Below, piece by piece: positions 7,150 to 16,468 of a stretch of 64,000 nt of DNA. The notes below the pieces were generated by a model. The model was not told where the DNA came from. It searched no databases and saw only the letters and a program-made list of their open reading frames with translations. Positions within the stretch are counted from its first letter, which is position 1; each line of letters opens with the position of its first letter. The stretch spans positions 1 to 64,000 of the forward strand of contig NZ_AUGW01000012.1 in the NCBI RefSeq assembly GCF_000422865.1, written 5' to 3'. Origin of the DNA: Oceanospirillum maris DSM 6286. Lineage in GTDB: Bacteria; Pseudomonadota; Gammaproteobacteria; Pseudomonadales; Halomonadaceae. Both the position numbers and the translations under genes were made by a program.

Positions 7150-7499
7150 TCGAGGCCGGAGCCTATTGGGTCTCTCTGACCCGGGGTGGTTCCGGCAAAG
7201 ATGAAGTTGATGAAGATGCGGCTTGGCTGGGTATTCAGGCTCCTGAATCCTCAGAGCCGGAGCACTTTGAGGTATTGCCGGATTGCTGGTCCGCGCTGGA
7301 GTTATTTCTGGCGTTGCAGGGGCAGTGGCGCATAGTCGCCGGGTTCGGTGGTGTCTTTTATCAAGGGCTGGATTATCCCGCTGTTGAATCGTTGTTGCGG
7401 TTGAAGATCAGCAGTAAGAAAAAACGGCACCGGTTGTTCGATCAGATCCGGCTGATTGAACACGGTGCCCTAAAAACAATGAATGAACAGAAGCAATAG
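7146..7499 (+). CDS. Tail assembly chaperone extension (GT-like, made by -1 frameshift)
   Basis: After slipping at 7140-7146 the ribosome reads 117 more codons: LIEAGAYWVSLTRGGSGKDE, then VLPDCWSALELFLALQGQW, GFGGVFYQGLDYPAV and a basic C-terminus. This has the look of the DUF1799-type protein found after tail chaperones. The fusion would be 237 aa (6787-7146 joined to 7146-7499). The frame has no good start of its own before a TTG at 7275, which supports expression by frameshift. The extension is expected to recruit tail-tube subunits to the tape measure. Confidence 0.82.
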   Translation, partial: LIEAGAYWVSLTRGGSGKDEVDEDAAWLGIQAPESSEPEHFEVLPDCWSALELFLALQGQWRIVAGFGGVFYQGLDYPAVESLLRLKISSKKKRHRLFDQIRLIEHGALKTMNEQKQ

Positions 7500-7521
7500 C
7501 CCGCCCCGTGCGGGCTTTTTT
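7499..7521 (+). terminator. Terminator between tail chaperones and tape measure
   Basis: Same hairpin, T-run and GTGCCTG tail as at 6715-6737. The chaperone unit is therefore bracketed by two identical terminators. Confidence 0.87.
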
Positions 7522-7548
7522 GTGCCTGTAGTGATGTTGGGGTGATTT

Positions 7549-10500
7549 ATGGCGGGACGTCAATTTAGAACAGACCTAGTAATCGGTGGTGATGCCAGCG
7601 GTGCCGTAGGTGCTACGCGCGCTACTCATGATGAGCTGGGCCGTTTGATTCGTCAGCAAGGCACCGCAGAAAGCAGCACCAGACGTTATGGATCTGCAGT
7701 CGCTGACGCCAGTCGCCATCAGCAGCGGATGTCAGATACGTCAGATACTGCAACCAGCAGCCTGATGGGCTGGGCCAGCGTGGCGGCGGGTGCTGCCGTT
7801 GCTGCTGCATCAGCGCTGGCGATCTCTCAGGCGCAGGCCGCGAAAGAAACCCAGATCATGGCGGATGCTCTGGGTATGAGTGCCGGTCAGATGTCAGAGT
7901 TTGCCTACGCCGCCAAATATCAAGGTGTCGAGGCCGGTGAGTCAATGGCGATGCTAAAGGATCTTGCAGAGAAAGTCGGTGAAGCCGTGAAGTTTGATAG
8001 CGGTGAAGGTAAAGAGGCGCTAGAAGAGCTTGGGCTGTCTGCTGAGAAATTGGTAAAAAAATCACCGGTTGATATGTTGCTGGATATTAGTGCAGCTATT
8101 GATCAAATGGATACCGAAGCGGAAAAATCGGCTGTATTGGAGATGTTGGCCAGTGATCTAACGGTGCTATTGCCACTGCTAAGGGACGGCGCCGCAGGTT
8201 ATCGTGAGCTTGTCCAGCAGGGCCATGACCTGAATGTTATTTTGTCTGATACGGATATCAGCGGCATGGCTGAGATGGCGGACTCGTTTGAGCGGCTCGG
8301 TGATGCTGTAACCGGTCAGATTAATATGCATATTGCTCCGGCGCTGTCAGCGATGGCTAACGCGGTGGTAGATAATATGGGGTCTATTGTTAGCGCTATT
8401 GAGATTGCGAAATATGGCGTTGTCGGTTTTGCGACGGTTTATATCGCTCAAAGCGTTGCTGCGAGGATTGAAGATGGGAAATCGGTTCTAGCCCGCCGTG
8501 CAGCGGTTGTTGCAGAGCTGCGATTAGCCAGCGCTAGGGATGCGTCAGCAGCAACCGCTGCCCGTGCCAGTGCCCAGACTGCAGTGGCGGAGGTTCAGTC
8601 ATATAGGCTGGTCGTTGAGTCAACTCGGGCAGAGATAGCTCGCGAGCAAGTACGCCTTCGCGCCCAGATTAGCGCAGAGGGTCGTCGTCAGGCGGTTAAC
8701 CGCTTGGCAGCGGCGCGGGGGCAGTTAGCCGCCGCTACCGCCGCGTTAACTCGTGTTGAGGCGCAGCATACGGCTGCGGTTGCAAGCTCAACGGTTGCTC
8801 AAAATGCCGCAGCGGCATCCAGCTTGCGCCTAGCCAGCGCAACAACTGTGGCAGGTTTGGCATCTCGGGGCTTGCGTGGCGTGCTGGCTCTGTTTGGCGG
8901 CCCTTGGGGGCTTGCGGCGGTGGTGGGTATTGCTGCTATTGCAGGGGCTTTTTACCTGCTGAAGCAGCGGGCAGAGGCCACGGCTAATGAGTTGGAGCGT
9001 GTTACCGCGCTGGCCGATGCGGCTAAAGCTAAGGCTGCAGAGCCAGAAACCATGCAGTTAAATCTGGAATCTGAGGAAAAAGCCCTGGCAGCGCTGCAGG
9101 CGAAAGTCGCTGAAACCGAACGCAGTATGGCACGCATTCGTACGCAGTTGGATGCGGGCGGTCTGCCAACCGCTACCGTGGTAGCGCTTTCAGAAACCTA
9201 TGCTACGTTGCAAACTGCAGTGGCCGGTGCTGGCGACCAGATTAAATCTCATCATGAAGAGATTGCCCGCCTTAAATCTGGTCTGCAAGCCGCAGGTGTG
9301 GAGGTCGAAGGGACTGTCGGTCGAACCGATGAGCAAGCTGCTGCTGTTGCTAAGCTCATTGCGCAGCTTAAAGACCAAGAGCGTCAGCTCGATCTAACCG
9401 GCCAGCAGATGTTGGCGTACAAACTTAGTCAGCAGAACGCAACCGATGACGAAATCGCCCGCGCGATGGCGATTTATAAAAGCATCGAAGCGATTAAAGC
9501 TCGTAAGAAAGCAGAAGCCGAAGCAGAAAAGGCAGCCAAATCCGCTGCAGCGGAAGCTGAGCGCGCAGCAGAAGCCTATCAGACGTGGCTTGAAAAAGTA
9601 AAAGACGCAGCGGATCCGGCCCGCAAACTCTCAGAAGAGATCGAGAAGATCAACGCCGCTGTTACGTCCGGAGATCTGACTGAAGCTCAGGGCGAAGCCT
9701 ATATTAAAAAACTGAAAGAGGGCTTTAAGAAATCTGCTGAGGCCGGTGAAGAATTCGGAAAATCTTTCGTTGATGCAGCAGACCTTGGCGGCGCACTGGC
9801 TGAGTCTATTATGAGCGGTGATTTCTCGGCGCTGGGAAATGTCTTGGGATCGTCACTTGGTGGCGCAGCATCTGATGCAATATCTGGCTCGCTTTCTGGG
9901 GCCATCGGCAGTACAGCCGGAGGTATTTTAGGCGGAGTAGGCGGCTCGCTTGTCGGTAGCTTGGTCTCAGGTGTATTTGCTGGCTCAACAACTGAGATGA
10001 CCGGTGAAGGCTACCGGCTTGGCATCGAGTCCGGCGCGCTGTTTTCTGCTGAGTTCAGTAAGTCATTCAAGAAATCCTCGATGTTTAGCTCTAAAAGCTG
10101 GACTTCCTACAGCGACATGCTTCTTTCTGAGTTTGATGTCGTCAGCAACTCGCTAGACAGGTCGGCATCGTCTGTGGGTAACGATGCCAGCGCGCTTGGT
10201 ATAGCAATAGATGAGTACACAGGAGTCATCGAGGATAAGAATGGTGATCTGGCGGGCGCAGGCGAAAAGCTTGCAGACGAAATGGCAAGGTCTGGGCTAG
10301 CAGCAATAGAAAAGTATCAATTGCTGGGAGAGTCTGCGGCTGATACGTTCGGCAGTCTCGCAGACACTGCTGAAAGTCTCACGGAAAGTTTTAAGACTAC
10401 AGGTGTCTCGCTGTCGAATAAAAGTTCAGGCTGGATCGACGAAGAGTCCTCTAGGCTTGCCGATGCGTACAGCGCGGATTTAGCAGCATCTCAGGAAAAA

Positions 10501-12363
10501 CTGAAGCAAGTTCAGATAAATATCATTGGGCAGGCCCTCACAGGACATAAGAGCGGCGGCTGGAGAGACGAGGAGTTAAGAGCCAGCATTGCTGAACAAA
10601 TGTCAGGTCTCGGCGGGTTCAGCGATGCATATCAGCAGATAATTACTGAGGCATTTGAAGACAGCCTGCTTGATCAAGCTGCTACCATCAAGCGAACCGA
10701 GGGTAGAATTGAAACGTATATCGACCCAATACTTGCGAATATTAGCGAACTTAATAGTCGGATCGACGATGTATACAACGATGCCGTCGTAGCTTTTAAT
10801 CAGGGCATCGTCTCATCAATTGCTGATATTAAAAATATTGACACTGGAGAAGCCGAGGAGGCATTTGGCGCGCTTGCAAGTTCATACGCTGAAAACTACC
10901 TAACTGAGGTCGAGCAGTTAGCAAGCACCGCTAAGTTTGCTAAACAAGAGTTCTTATCTCTGGGGTTCTCTGAGCAAGATCTCGACGCTTCAACCGAAGC
11001 GGTGAAGGCTTTTTACGAAGCCGCTAGCTCACCAGAAGAGATTGCTAACGCCTTAGTCGCCGCTGATGCCCTTGCTCGATACAACAATGCGATTGAAGCA
11101 TCGAGCACCGCAGCAGAACAAGCCGCTGCAGCAGAGCGAGAGCGCCTGCAAGATATGCTGTCGCCTTACCTGCAAAACCTCGCTGACTGGTCATCCGAAG
11201 AACTGTCCCGTATCGAGTCTGATTACCAAGAACGTATCGCGCTTGCTGAAGAGCAGTACCGCATCGGTCGGGAGCTGCGCCAATATGTTGAGCAGTTAAA
11301 AATCAGTGAGCTATCGCCCTACGACCCATCCGAAAAACTCGAACTAGCAACAGAACAGTTTGCTGCATTGCTGGTGAAAGCTGAATCCGGTGATATGGAT
11401 GCTGCTGGCCAGTTGCAAAGTGCTGCTAATGCGTACCTGCAAAATGCAGATAGCTACTACGGGCGGTCTGATCCGTATACGTCAATTTTTGAAGAAGTCA
11501 CCCAAAGCCTTGATCGAATGGGGCTGGATATTATGGGTGGTCTTGATGAAGACTCAGTTGAAAAGCTCACTGCGCAAATGCTCTCAGAGCAGCAGCGTAT
11601 CCGTGATTACGCTAGCGAGCAGCTAACGTGGACAGTGTCACAATACAGCGCTCTAACGTCTATAGAGCAGTTGCTTGGGGTGCTGCCAGAGTCTTTAGCG
11701 TCTCAGCTGAATACTGTTACAGGTACTGCGGCATCATCATCAGCGACCGAGTCGCTGATTTTGTCGCAATGGGATCAGATGGGCGGAGGCACGTATTCGG
11801 ATAGCGATCTAAGTCGATATGCCAGCCAAGTAGATAGTGGCGCTACAGATATGGGCCAGATCAATCAAGAATTAGCGTACTACCAAAGCAACAACTCAAA
11901 GATCATGGATCAGGTGCTGGATGCTTGGAATGCATCTGGTGGGGGTGATTATAACGATGCTGACTTAGCGCGTTATGCAGCAGATATTGCCGCTGGAAAA
12001 GGTGAGTTGTCAGCTGCGGATCTTGAGCATTACCGAGCAACCCACGGCTCACACGCTGCTGGTTTAAATTCTGTGCCGTTTGATGGCTACAAAGCAGAGC
12101 TGCATAAAAACGAGATGGTGCTCACTGCGGACGTAGCAAATCACATCCGTGAGTCTATGAGCGCTGGCTCTAAGTCGTCTCAGGTCATCGTGCAAACAGA
12201 TCCGGCCCTGCTGGCGGAGATTCAGCAGCTACGTGCTGAAGTTGCTCAGTTTCGATCTGAGCGCGCTCAATCTGCAAGTAAAGCGGAGCAGCAGCGCAGT
12301 GATCAGCAGCGAGCCACGGAGTCTGTCGCCCGTGCCGCAAAAACACCTGTGGGGGTACTCTGA
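7549..12363 (+). CDS. Tape measure protein
   Basis: At 1604 aa this is the longest gene of the prophage. Hydrophobic segments occur at about residues 75-95, 443-470 (FGGPWGLAAVVGIAAIAGAF) and 775-830 (Gly/Ser-rich, GGILGGVGGSLVGSLVSG). Ala/Glu-rich coiled coils fill about 300-430 and 650-690. The C-terminus carries LNSVPFDGYKAELHKNEMVL, the usual ending of tape-measure proteins. It sets tail length and is thought to be delivered into the host envelope. A pair of diverged repeats, GGGTYSDSDLSRYAS and GGGDYNDADLARYAA, sits near residues 1410 and 1470. It follows the chaperone pair, as in lambda-like tails. Confidence 0.93.
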   Translation: MAGRQFRTDLVIGGDASGAVGATRATHDELGRLIRQQGTAESSTRRYGSAVADASRHQQRMSDTSDTATSSLMGWASVAAGAAVAAASALAISQAQAAKETQIMADALGMSAGQMSEFAYAAKYQGVEAGESMAMLKDLAEKVGEAVKFDSGEGKEALEELGLSAEKLVKKSPVDMLLDISAAIDQMDTEAEKSAVLEMLASDLTVLLPLLRDGAAGYRELVQQGHDLNVILSDTDISGMAEMADSFERLGDAVTGQINMHIAPALSAMANAVVDNMGSIVSAIEIAKYGVVGFATVYIAQSVAARIEDGKSVLARRAAVVAELRLASARDASAATAARASAQTAVAEVQSYRLVVESTRAEIAREQVRLRAQISAEGRRQAVNRLAAARGQLAAATAALTRVEAQHTAAVASSTVAQNAAAASSLRLASATTVAGLASRGLRGVLALFGGPWGLAAVVGIAAIAGAFYLLKQRAEATANELERVTALADAAKAKAAEPETMQLNLESEEKALAALQAKVAETERSMARIRTQLDAGGLPTATVVALSETYATLQTAVAGAGDQIKSHHEEIARLKSGLQAAGVEVEGTVGRTDEQAAAVAKLIAQLKDQERQLDLTGQQMLAYKLSQQNATDDEIARAMAIYKSIEAIKARKKAEAEAEKAAKSAAAEAERAAEAYQTWLEKVKDAADPARKLSEEIEKINAAVTSGDLTEAQGEAYIKKLKEGFKKSAEAGEEFGKSFVDAADLGGALAESIMSGDFSALGNVLGSSLGGAASDAISGSLSGAIGSTAGGILGGVGGSLVGSLVSGVFAGSTTEMTGEGYRLGIESGALFSAEFSKSFKKSSMFSSKSWTSYSDMLLSEFDVVSNSLDRSASSVGNDASALGIAIDEYTGVIEDKNGDLAGAGEKLADEMARSGLAAIEKYQLLGESAADTFGSLADTAESLTESFKTTGVSLSNKSSGWIDEESSRLADAYSADLAASQEKLKQVQINIIGQALTGHKSGGWRDEELRASIAEQMSGLGGFSDAYQQIITEAFEDSLLDQAATIKRTEGRIETYIDPILANISELNSRIDDVYNDAVVAFNQGIVSSIADIKNIDTGEAEEAFGALASSYAENYLTEVEQLASTAKFAKQEFLSLGFSEQDLDASTEAVKAFYEAASSPEEIANALVAADALARYNNAIEASSTAAEQAAAAERERLQDMLSPYLQNLADWSSEELSRIESDYQERIALAEEQYRIGRELRQYVEQLKISELSPYDPSEKLELATEQFAALLVKAESGDMDAAGQLQSAANAYLQNADSYYGRSDPYTSIFEEVTQSLDRMGLDIMGGLDEDSVEKLTAQMLSEQQRIRDYASEQLTWTVSQYSALTSIEQLLGVLPESLASQLNTVTGTAASSSATESLILSQWDQMGGGTYSDSDLSRYASQVDSGATDMGQINQELAYYQSNNSKIMDQVLDAWNASGGGDYNDADLARYAADIAAGKGELSAADLEHYRATHGSHAAGLNSVPFDGYKAELHKNEMVLTADVANHIRESMSAGSKSSQVIVQTDPALLAEIQQLRAEVAQFRSERAQSASKAEQQRSDQQRATESVARAAKTPVGVL

Positions 12364-13724
12364 TGCCTATTGCAGATCAGCAGTACCAGCAATGGCTGTC
12401 GCAGCCCAATCAGCCCCGCGTGGTGCTTGCAGAATTGGAGCACAGCGCGGGCACTGAGTACGTCAGCAGCCGCCCGTATATCAGTCAGCCAACCGATAGT
12501 GCCCCTAATCGTATCTATGATGATCTGCTGCAGGGCGAGCTGGAGATCAGTGCCCGCCTTGATTCTCAGCTGGAGCTGGGGGCGCTGGATTTGGTGGATG
12601 ATGGCAGCATCACGCACTGGGTTAACCGGCGTTGGCGGGGCTATACGGTAGTGCTCAAACTCGGAGATCCGTCGTGGTCGCTGGATGATTTTCGGATCAT
12701 CGCCCGTCAGATCAATAGCGGTATTCTGGATGCCCGGCGCGGTAAAATTCAGCTGGGTATCTATGATGCAGCGGCACAGCTGCAGCAGGAGATTCAGCGG
12801 CCAGAGCTGCCCAGCGGGCAACCCGTGCCGCTGATTCTGGGGCGGGTTTTTTGCGCCCCAGCCACTCGCATCAGCACCAGTACGCTCACCTACCGCGTGA
12901 GCTGGCTGCCGGTGACATCGCTGGTGGTTCGGGATGGCAACGGCCCTGTCATCAGTCACACAGCGGACTACAGCAGCGGGCAGTTTGTCGCGTCCAGCTA
13001 CAGCCCGCGCACCCTAATGTGTGAGGTGGTCGAGCCGCACCAAACACCGCTGCAAATCGTCCATTGGGTGGCGGATCAATACAGCATCCCGCTGGCCAGT
13101 GGGCTCAACCTGCCCGGTTATACGCTGGGTCTGCGTTATGACGGGGCGGTTACCGGTGCTCAGGTGCTGGATGATGTCTGCACTGCCATCGGCGGCCACT
13201 GGAAGATTAACGCCCTGGGGGAGCTGACGGTCAGCGTGTTTGAGCTGCCCGGTGCCGAGCCGGATCTGATCATCGATGCCGATGATATTGAGTTCGGTCA
13301 GATCGCGCTGACAGAGACTCAGGAACCGCTAAAAACCCTCACGCTCAATTACGCTCGCAACCACAACCTCATCAGCGAAGTGGCTGGCAGCATCACCGCC
13401 ACCGATGCTGAGCGACTAATGAGCGAGTGGCTGGCGGTTTCTGGCAGCAACTCGGCTGCAGATTATCCGTTAGCGCCGGATCAATCACTGGACACCGCCC
13501 TGCAAACACAGGCTCACGCCCTCACTGAGCGTAACCGACGCCTGCAGATTAAAAGCACGCGGCATGATGTGTATCGCATCACCGTGCTGCGCCCCGGCTT
13601 GCAGGACATTGTAGGGCAGGTCGTGCGGATGGATCATCCGCGCACAGCAGGCCGCATCGGACGTGTCATCAGCAGTCGCAGCAACCCGCTGCGAGATAAA
13701 ACTGAACTGGAGATCTGGTACTGA
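12363..13724 (+). CDS. Tail tip / baseplate hub protein, probable
   Basis: A 453-aa protein whose ATG overlaps the tape-measure stop (TGATG). It is beta-rich throughout, with RPYISQPTDSAPNRIYDDLL near the start, a central ILGRVFCAPATRIS, and a C-terminal VRMDHPRTAGRIGRVISSRS. Its place right after the tape measure is that of distal tail or hub proteins, which form the tip that carries fibres. Residues ~220-330 (EPHQTPLQIVHWVADQY, GGHWKINALGELTVSVF) resemble hub domains of the gp27/gp44 type, but this is a weak impression. Confidence 0.65.
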   Translation: MPIADQQYQQWLSQPNQPRVVLAELEHSAGTEYVSSRPYISQPTDSAPNRIYDDLLQGELEISARLDSQLELGALDLVDDGSITHWVNRRWRGYTVVLKLGDPSWSLDDFRIIARQINSGILDARRGKIQLGIYDAAAQLQQEIQRPELPSGQPVPLILGRVFCAPATRISTSTLTYRVSWLPVTSLVVRDGNGPVISHTADYSSGQFVASSYSPRTLMCEVVEPHQTPLQIVHWVADQYSIPLASGLNLPGYTLGLRYDGAVTGAQVLDDVCTAIGGHWKINALGELTVSVFELPGAEPDLIIDADDIEFGQIALTETQEPLKTLTLNYARNHNLISEVAGSITATDAERLMSEWLAVSGSNSAADYPLAPDQSLDTALQTQAHALTERNRRLQIKSTRHDVYRITVLRPGLQDIVGQVVRMDHPRTAGRIGRVISSRSNPLRDKTELEIWY

Positions 13725-14551
13725 TGAGCAAAACACTCCGACTGCTGGCCACCAATCTACACGACACGGCAACGCTAACCGCTACCAGTGAGGTGCTGCC
13801 AATCAGCAATACCCAACGCAGCGAACGGTCTCGGGTCTGGCGTTCAGCAGATCTGCAAACCCAGCAAATCACAGCGACGTTACCGGATGGTGGTTTTGTC
13901 GATTGCATTGCGCTGGCACGACATAATCTGGCGGGTGCCGGCATCCTGAAAATTGAGTTTTTTAATGCCGGTTCCCAGGTTGGTGAGACGATTACAGCGC
14001 CAACCGCTCTGCTGGTTCCTGCGGGCGTGTGGCGCGCCGGTATTGATGGGTGGGCGGCATCCTATAACGACGAAATGCCCGCGGGCTCCCCCTTGGGGAT
14101 TCACTGGCTGGATCAACCCATTGCCATCGACAGCTACAAAATCACGCTGGATAGCGGTGGGCCTGATAGTTACATGGAAATTGGCCGGATCTTTATCGGC
14201 CTCAGTATTTCACCCAGCGTTAATTTCAACTGGGGTGTTGGTGTGGAGTGGCAGGAGTCTGGCGAGCATATCCCGACAGAGGCAGGATCACTGCGTACCG
14301 TGGGCGGTGGTGATCTGCGTCGAAGCTTTGCACTGCAACTGGACTGGCTGACCGATGCGGATCGTGTGCAGCTCGTGACTCAGCTCGTTCGAGTCGGTCT
14401 GGGTGCGGATCTGCTGGTTGCGCTCTATCCCGAGGGTAACGAGCTGCTGCAACTGGAACACACGATGGTCTGCCGCCGCGAAGCCTCCTTTGGTCACACT
14501 CATAGTCACTATCAAAACTGGAAAGCACCCTTAGCATTTTTGGAGGTTTAA
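13724..14551 (+). CDS. Tail protein of unknown function
   Basis: A 275-aa beta-rich protein: N-terminal ATNLHDTATLTATSEVLP and VWRSADLQTQQITATLPDGG, ending with a C-terminal HSHYQNWKAPLAFLEV. The N-terminal half looks like a galactose-binding-type jelly roll (discoidin-like), which would suit a virion surface protein. It overlaps the previous gene by one base and lies 2 bp from the fibre gene, so it belongs to the tip operon. No named family recognised. Confidence 0.55.
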   Translation: MSKTLRLLATNLHDTATLTATSEVLPISNTQRSERSRVWRSADLQTQQITATLPDGGFVDCIALARHNLAGAGILKIEFFNAGSQVGETITAPTALLVPAGVWRAGIDGWAASYNDEMPAGSPLGIHWLDQPIAIDSYKITLDSGGPDSYMEIGRIFIGLSISPSVNFNWGVGVEWQESGEHIPTEAGSLRTVGGGDLRRSFALQLDWLTDADRVQLVTQLVRVGLGADLLVALYPEGNELLQLEHTMVCRREASFGHTHSHYQNWKAPLAFLEV

Positions 14552-14553
14552 TT

Positions 14554-15627
14554 ATGTCTGAAGAGACAGTCAATATCCGCGTCCCCGGTGTCGTCGATCT
14601 TACGCAATACCGCGTCGCAGTGGGCGACACTGTAGCGTTTATCGAAAAGATTAACGGTACACAGTCTGATCTGGAAAACTGGGCGCAACAGCTCACATGG
14701 TGCGCCACAGACCTGCAATCCGTAGCGGATCAAATCGGCACCCGTCACGCTGAAATTGTGCAGACGGGCACGCAGGTTGCTGAAGATAAAGCCGCTGTTC
14801 AGCAGTTGAAGTCTGATGTCATTGCCCAGAAAGAGCAGGCGGAAGCATCGGCGAGTACATCTACAGAGCAAGCAGGTATTTCTACGTCAGCAGCACAAAC
14901 CGCCGCTGAGCAAGCGGGTATTTCTACGTCAGCCGCGCAAACTTCAACCGAGCAGTCAGGTATTGCAGGTGATCGAGCGTTGGCAGCGGATCAGTCTCGG
15001 CAACTGGCAGAGGCAGCCGCCGAAGAAGCTCAGTTGGCGGCGTCGCTCGCGTATGTCGTGCCCATCGGCATGATTATGATCTGGTCGGGTCAGGTCTCCA
15101 CAATACCTGCTGGTTGGGCGTTGTGTGATGGGCAAGATGGCAGGGTTGATCTACGTGATCGGTTTGTTTTGGGCGCGGTTGATGATGATGGTGTTGGTGT
15201 TAAAGGTGGTAGCCGTGATGCTGTTGTCGTGGCTCATTCGCATACAGGTAGTGCGTCATCCGCTGGATCGCATACGCATACAGGTACGGTAAGCTCTAGT
15301 GGGTCTCATAGTCATGCAGGTACAGCGACTACGGCAGGTGAGCACAGTCATAGTACGGCGGCCTCGCCTTCGGATTACTGGAAAAACTCTACTGGCGGCG
15401 GCGGAGCAGCCAGTCCGTATTATGATGCTAATGCTGTAACAGGTTCGTCTGGCAGTCATTCTCATAGTGTAAGCATCGATGCGGCAGGAGCACATACACA
15501 TACGGTCTCTGTTGGGTCGAGTGGTAGCCACAGTCACTCGGTAACTGTCAATGAAGCGGGCCAGAGTGCAGCCAATGCAAATTTGCCGCCCTATTACACA
15601 CTCTGCTACGTGCAGAAAATCGCTTAA
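14554..15627 (+). CDS. Tail fibre with collar domain and His-rich tip
   Basis: A 357-aa protein. Residues 1-60 form a virion-anchor-like start, and 60-165 an Ala/Gln/Glu-rich coiled coil with an approximate repeat (EQAGISTSAAQT twice). A phage tail-collar segment follows at about 168-215 (VPIGMIMIWSGQ, IPAGWALCDGQDGRVDLRDR). The last 130 residues hold seven H-x-H motifs spaced by Gly/Ser/Thr/Val runs and end ANLPPYYTLCYVQKIA. H-x-H ladders in fibre tips coordinate metal ions in known trimeric fibres and probably do so here. GGAGG lies upstream of the ATG. This is the likely receptor-binding protein. Confidence 0.85.
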   Translation: MSEETVNIRVPGVVDLTQYRVAVGDTVAFIEKINGTQSDLENWAQQLTWCATDLQSVADQIGTRHAEIVQTGTQVAEDKAAVQQLKSDVIAQKEQAEASASTSTEQAGISTSAAQTAAEQAGISTSAAQTSTEQSGIAGDRALAADQSRQLAEAAAEEAQLAASLAYVVPIGMIMIWSGQVSTIPAGWALCDGQDGRVDLRDRFVLGAVDDDGVGVKGGSRDAVVVAHSHTGSASSAGSHTHTGTVSSSGSHSHAGTATTAGEHSHSTAASPSDYWKNSTGGGGAASPYYDANAVTGSSGSHSHSVSIDAAGAHTHTVSVGSSGSHSHSVTVNEAGQSAANANLPPYYTLCYVQKIA

Positions 15628-15636
15628 GGGGATTTT

Positions 15637-16023
15637 ATGATTGTTTACTACTTTGATGAAGCGGGTCGGTACTCCGGCTATGGTGAAAGCGCGACATTAC
15701 CGGCAGGTGCCACAGATAAAGGGCCAGCTAACGAAACCGATATTTTTGATGGAGAGACGTGGGTTAGTGATGGTTCGGCTATCCCGCAAAAACTCTCCCG
15801 TGCGCAGGCTCGTGGCGCACTGATCTTGGCAGGGCTGATTGATCAGGTTCAGCCCTCTATTGATGCGATCAGTGACCCACTGCAGCGGGCTTTAGCTCAA
15901 AACGACTGGGACAACCGGCTAGAGTTTGAGCGTGACCACCCGCAGCTGTTGGCAATGGCCGCTGCACTGGGTCTCACGGATGAAGGTCTGGATCAATTGT
16001 TTATCGAAGGAGCCAAGTTATGA
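15637..16023 (+). CDS. Tail-fibre-associated protein
   Basis: A 128-aa protein with N-terminal MIVYYFDEAGRYSGYGESA, resembling the short surface or assembly proteins that follow fibre genes, and a helical C-terminal half (LQRALAQNDWDNRLEFERD). AGGGG lies upstream of the ATG, 9 bp after the fibre stop, and it overlaps the next gene by 4 bp. Role in fibre assembly or as part of the tip is inferred from position only. Confidence 0.6.
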   Translation: MIVYYFDEAGRYSGYGESATLPAGATDKGPANETDIFDGETWVSDGSAIPQKLSRAQARGALILAGLIDQVQPSIDAISDPLQRALAQNDWDNRLEFERDHPQLLAMAAALGLTDEGLDQLFIEGAKL

Positions 16024-16289
16024 AAGACAAGCGCCCCTACTTAGTTCGTGTTGGCGATCTGGCCAGTCAGGCGCTTAATACAATCCTACTTGGCGGAACC
16101 CCCGATGAATCCACATCAGGCCGCTCCTATCGAGAAGGGGTGCTGGGAGGTCACAAAGGCTGGTCGCAGATGCGTAAAATTGTGGATTGGCTGTTCAGCG
16201 TGTATGAAGAAGACCACTGCAAAAAAGCATATCACGCGGATCTTGAAAGGGCGCGGGCAAGGATTAGTCGCTCAGAGCTGGCAGAGTAG
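16020..16289 (+). CDS. Small phage protein, last gene of the tail operon
   Basis: An 89-aa soluble protein: RPYLVRVGDLASQALNTILL, then GWSQMRKIVDWLFSVYEEDH and a basic Arg-rich C-terminus. It overlaps the previous gene by 4 bp and is followed by a terminator. Proteins of this sort close the late operon in several Oceanospirillales and Pseudomonas-type prophages; the function is unknown to me. No signal peptide or membrane segment is seen, so it is not an obvious holin or endolysin. No lysis gene is visible anywhere in this prophage segment. Confidence 0.55.
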   Translation: MKDKRPYLVRVGDLASQALNTILLGGTPDESTSGRSYREGVLGGHKGWSQMRKIVDWLFSVYEEDHCKKAYHADLERARARISRSELAE

Positions 16290-16321
16290 CAAAAGGAGTA
16301 GGCCATGAACCTTATCACCCG

Positions 16322-16343
16322 AGCGGCATTAGTCGCTTTTTTT
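16322..16343 (+). terminator. Terminator of the tail operon
   Basis: AGCGGC-ATTA-GTCGCT (one G-T pair) followed by seven T. Confidence 0.75.
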
Positions 16344-16468
16344 GTGTCTGGGGATTGGCCTATTGGTGAGGTGTTGCGCTAAGTCTTAATATGCTAATGT
16401 TTTGCTCTTTTGGATGGTGCATCACCTTGCACTATTTAGGTATTAACAGTCGTTGATGGAGTAAAGAA

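Noticed and set aside
14870-14960. Possible CRISPR-like or tandem DNA repeat in the fibre gene
   Set aside because: Two approximate copies of a coding repeat (EQAGISTSAAQT) within a coiled coil; no spacers and no array. I saw no CRISPR array anywhere in the window.
16305-16382. 25-codon frame with an AAGGAG ribosome site after the tail operon
   Set aside because: It is mostly made of the terminator hairpin and T-run at 16322-16343; no sign of conservation can be judged, and a terminator explains the sequence better.
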